The notes beneath the pieces were generated by a model. That model was not told the origin of the DNA, ran no database searches, and saw only the letters and a list, made by a program, of their open reading frames with translations. From positions 44,851-108,850 of the forward strand of contig NZ_PQSU01000032.1 of assembly GCF_002920615.1 (NCBI RefSeq): DNA of 64,000 nucleotides, given 5' to 3'. Source of the DNA: Streptomyces sp. Ru62 (GTDB lineage Bacteria > Actinomycetota > Actinomycetes > Streptomycetales > Streptomycetaceae). Shown piece by piece: positions 63,229 through 64,000 of the stretch (the stretch's first letter is position 1; each line of letters opens with the position of its first letter). Made by a program: the position numbers and the translations under genes.

Positions 63229-63678
63229 TCAGTTCCAGGAGAAGAGGCTGTCGCCGACCTTCACGTCCCCGTCCTCACGGAGGTCGGAGAGCGACTCGGC
63301 GGTGGCTTCCAGGGCGACGACCGGACACACCGGCGACTTGCCGGCGGCCTCGACCGCAGCGGGGTTCCAGCGCACGACGGCCTGGCCGCGGGTCACGGTG
63401 TCGCCCTTGTTGACGAGAACCTCGAAGCCCTCGCCGTTGAGCTGGACGGTGTCGATGCCGAGATGGGTGAGCACACCGTGCCCGCTCTCGTCGACCACGA
63501 CGAACGCGTGCGGATGCAGGGAGACGATGATGCCGTCCACGGGCGCCACGGCCTCGGAGATCTCACGCACGGGGTCGATCGCGGTGCCCGGGCCGACCAT
63601 GGCCCCGGAGAAGACCGGATCCGGCACTGCGGCCAGTCCGATGGCACGCCCGGCAAGAGGGGACGTCACGGTGGTCAT
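63229..63678 (-). CDS. crr: PTS EIIA-glucose family protein (Crr)
   Basis: This 149-residue IIA-Glc-type protein has IVSLHPHAFVV and GHGVLTHLGIDTVQLNGEGF. The His72 in LTHLGIDTV corresponds to the phosphorylated histidine of the family, and GDTVTRGQ lies downstream. It carries phosphate from HPr to sugar-specific permeases. A GGGAGG ribosome-binding site precedes the ATG. It is the first gene of the crr-ptsI operon, with a DasR-type palindrome about 120 bases upstream. Confidence 0.95.
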   Translation of the reverse strand: MTTVTSPLAGRAIGLAAVPDPVFSGAMVGPGTAIDPVREISEAVAPVDGIIVSLHPHAFVVVDESGHGVLTHLGIDTVQLNGEGFEVLVNKGDTVTRGQAVVRWNPAAVEAAGKSPVCPVVALEATAESLSDLREDGDVKVGDSLFSWN

Positions 63679-63795
63679 GGGAAGCCTCCCAGGGAGTGGA
63701 GCTGTTCACGGGCCGTCACTGGCAGTCCCCGGACGGCGCACTGAGCAGCAGCGTATGTCATGTGAACTGGCGGTTCCGGATGGAAGCTACCAGTT

Positions 63796-63811
63796 AGTGG
63801 TCTAGACCACC
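63796..63811. promoter_or_regulatory. DasR operator (dre site)
   Basis: AGTGGTCTAGACCACC contains the perfect 14-base palindrome GTGGTCTAGACCAC and matches the dre consensus for DasR, the GntR-family N-acetylglucosamine regulator. crr-ptsI is a known DasR target in S. coelicolor. The site also lies close to the plus-strand promoter at 63824. Confidence 0.88.
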
Positions 63812-63823
63812 AGCTCACCGGAT

Positions 63824-63853
63824 TTGCATGGCCTCCAAGGCTGCGTGTACAGT
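63824..63853 (+). promoter_or_regulatory. Plus-strand promoter leaving the window
   Basis: TTGCAT (63824-63829), an 18-base spacer and TACAGT (63848-63853) form a good housekeeping promoter directed to the right. No gene follows before the window ends, so the transcribed unit is outside. It may be the first of several promoters of an rRNA operon. Confidence 0.5.
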
Positions 63854-63987
63854 CGTACTCCTGCCGGGGGGTAGTGAGGCGTGCAACCGCATCCTCCTCC
63901 GACAGCAACCAAACTCATCAGATCCTATCTCTGGATCTCCTTCTGCATGCTCGCAGCAGGGTGGTCAGAGAGACGGAAAAACCCTGG

Positions 63988-64000
63988 TAGAGTTTGAAAC
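63988..64000 (+). promoter_or_regulatory. Second promoter-like box at window end (rRNA-operon-like)
   Basis: TAGAGTTTGAAAC at the very end resembles the -10 region and start of Streptomyces rRNA promoters (TAGAGT followed by a purine-rich start). The -35 box is weak. The assignment is by memory of such promoters and needs the next few hundred bases. Confidence 0.4.

Overview
The window is very G+C-rich. It is dense in short intergenic gaps, 4-base start/stop overlaps and apparently leaderless GTG/ATG starts. It carries RbpA, a conservon (cvnABCD), mycothiol-dependent formaldehyde detoxification and a crr-ptsI pair with a DasR-type operator. Together these point to a Streptomyces (or very close actinomycete) chromosome. 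No transposase, integrase, phage gene, CRISPR array, tRNA or rRNA gene was seen. The right edge looks like the start of an rRNA-type promoter region.

Layout. (1) 0-9.7 kb: rbpA with a textbook SigR promoter, a UMF1 transporter, a glycerophosphodiesterase, a divergent yczE/yczR (MocR) pair, an FtsK-like ATPase with a tiny membrane partner, an ankyrin protein and a HEAT-like protein preceded by a possible 19-codon leader ORF. (2) 10-13.6 kb: two coupled GT4 glycosyltransferases and an SGNH hydrolase whose 5' end is interrupted by a frame-breaking 57-bp tandem repeat. (3) 13.8-19.4 kb: a 5-oxoproline operon (transporter, DUF1445 protein, pxpA, pxpB, pxpC) under a divergent FCD-GntR regulator with a perfect palindromic operator. 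(4) 19.5-26.6 kb: a three-gene MukF-MukE-MukB-like (Wadjet/Mks-like) SMC operon with no JetD/MksG nuclease next to it. (5) 26.7-41 kb: a choline to glycine pathway (choline oxidase-like enzyme, betaine aldehyde dehydrogenase, Rieske betaine demethylase, dimethylglycine oxidase, sarcosine oxidase, permease). It is linked to mycothiol-dependent formaldehyde oxidation and an IclR regulator, with a Rieske ferredoxin and ferredoxin reductase on the other side. (6) 41.5-50.4 kb: a conservon in which a 1212-residue oxoprolinase/hydantoinase gene lies between cvnC and cvnD. (7) 50.5-64 kb: glpFK, an EAL-CBS-GGDEF protein, a Nudix hydrolase, a GH31 alpha-glucosidase with an apparent frameshift, acetoacetyl-CoA synthetase, a hypothetical protein, ptsI and crr.

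How they work together. The betaine block reads as one pathway. Choline is oxidised to betaine, then three N-demethylations give glycine, and the formaldehyde released is captured by mycothiol and oxidised. The two Rieske-type components and the reductase would form the electron chain for the first demethylation. A two-block sequence element shared by the mscR promoter and the iclR promoter suggests one regulator for the whole block. The pxp block is a second self-contained catabolic unit.

Most unusual: the SMC operon without its nuclease partner; the conservon split by a metabolic gene; a palindromic 12-mer (CACGCGCGCGTG) present 11 times in all reading phases and in non-coding DNA; degenerate 31-57-bp tandem repeats at gene ends; and small bridging ORFs joined by start/stop overlaps to both neighbours.
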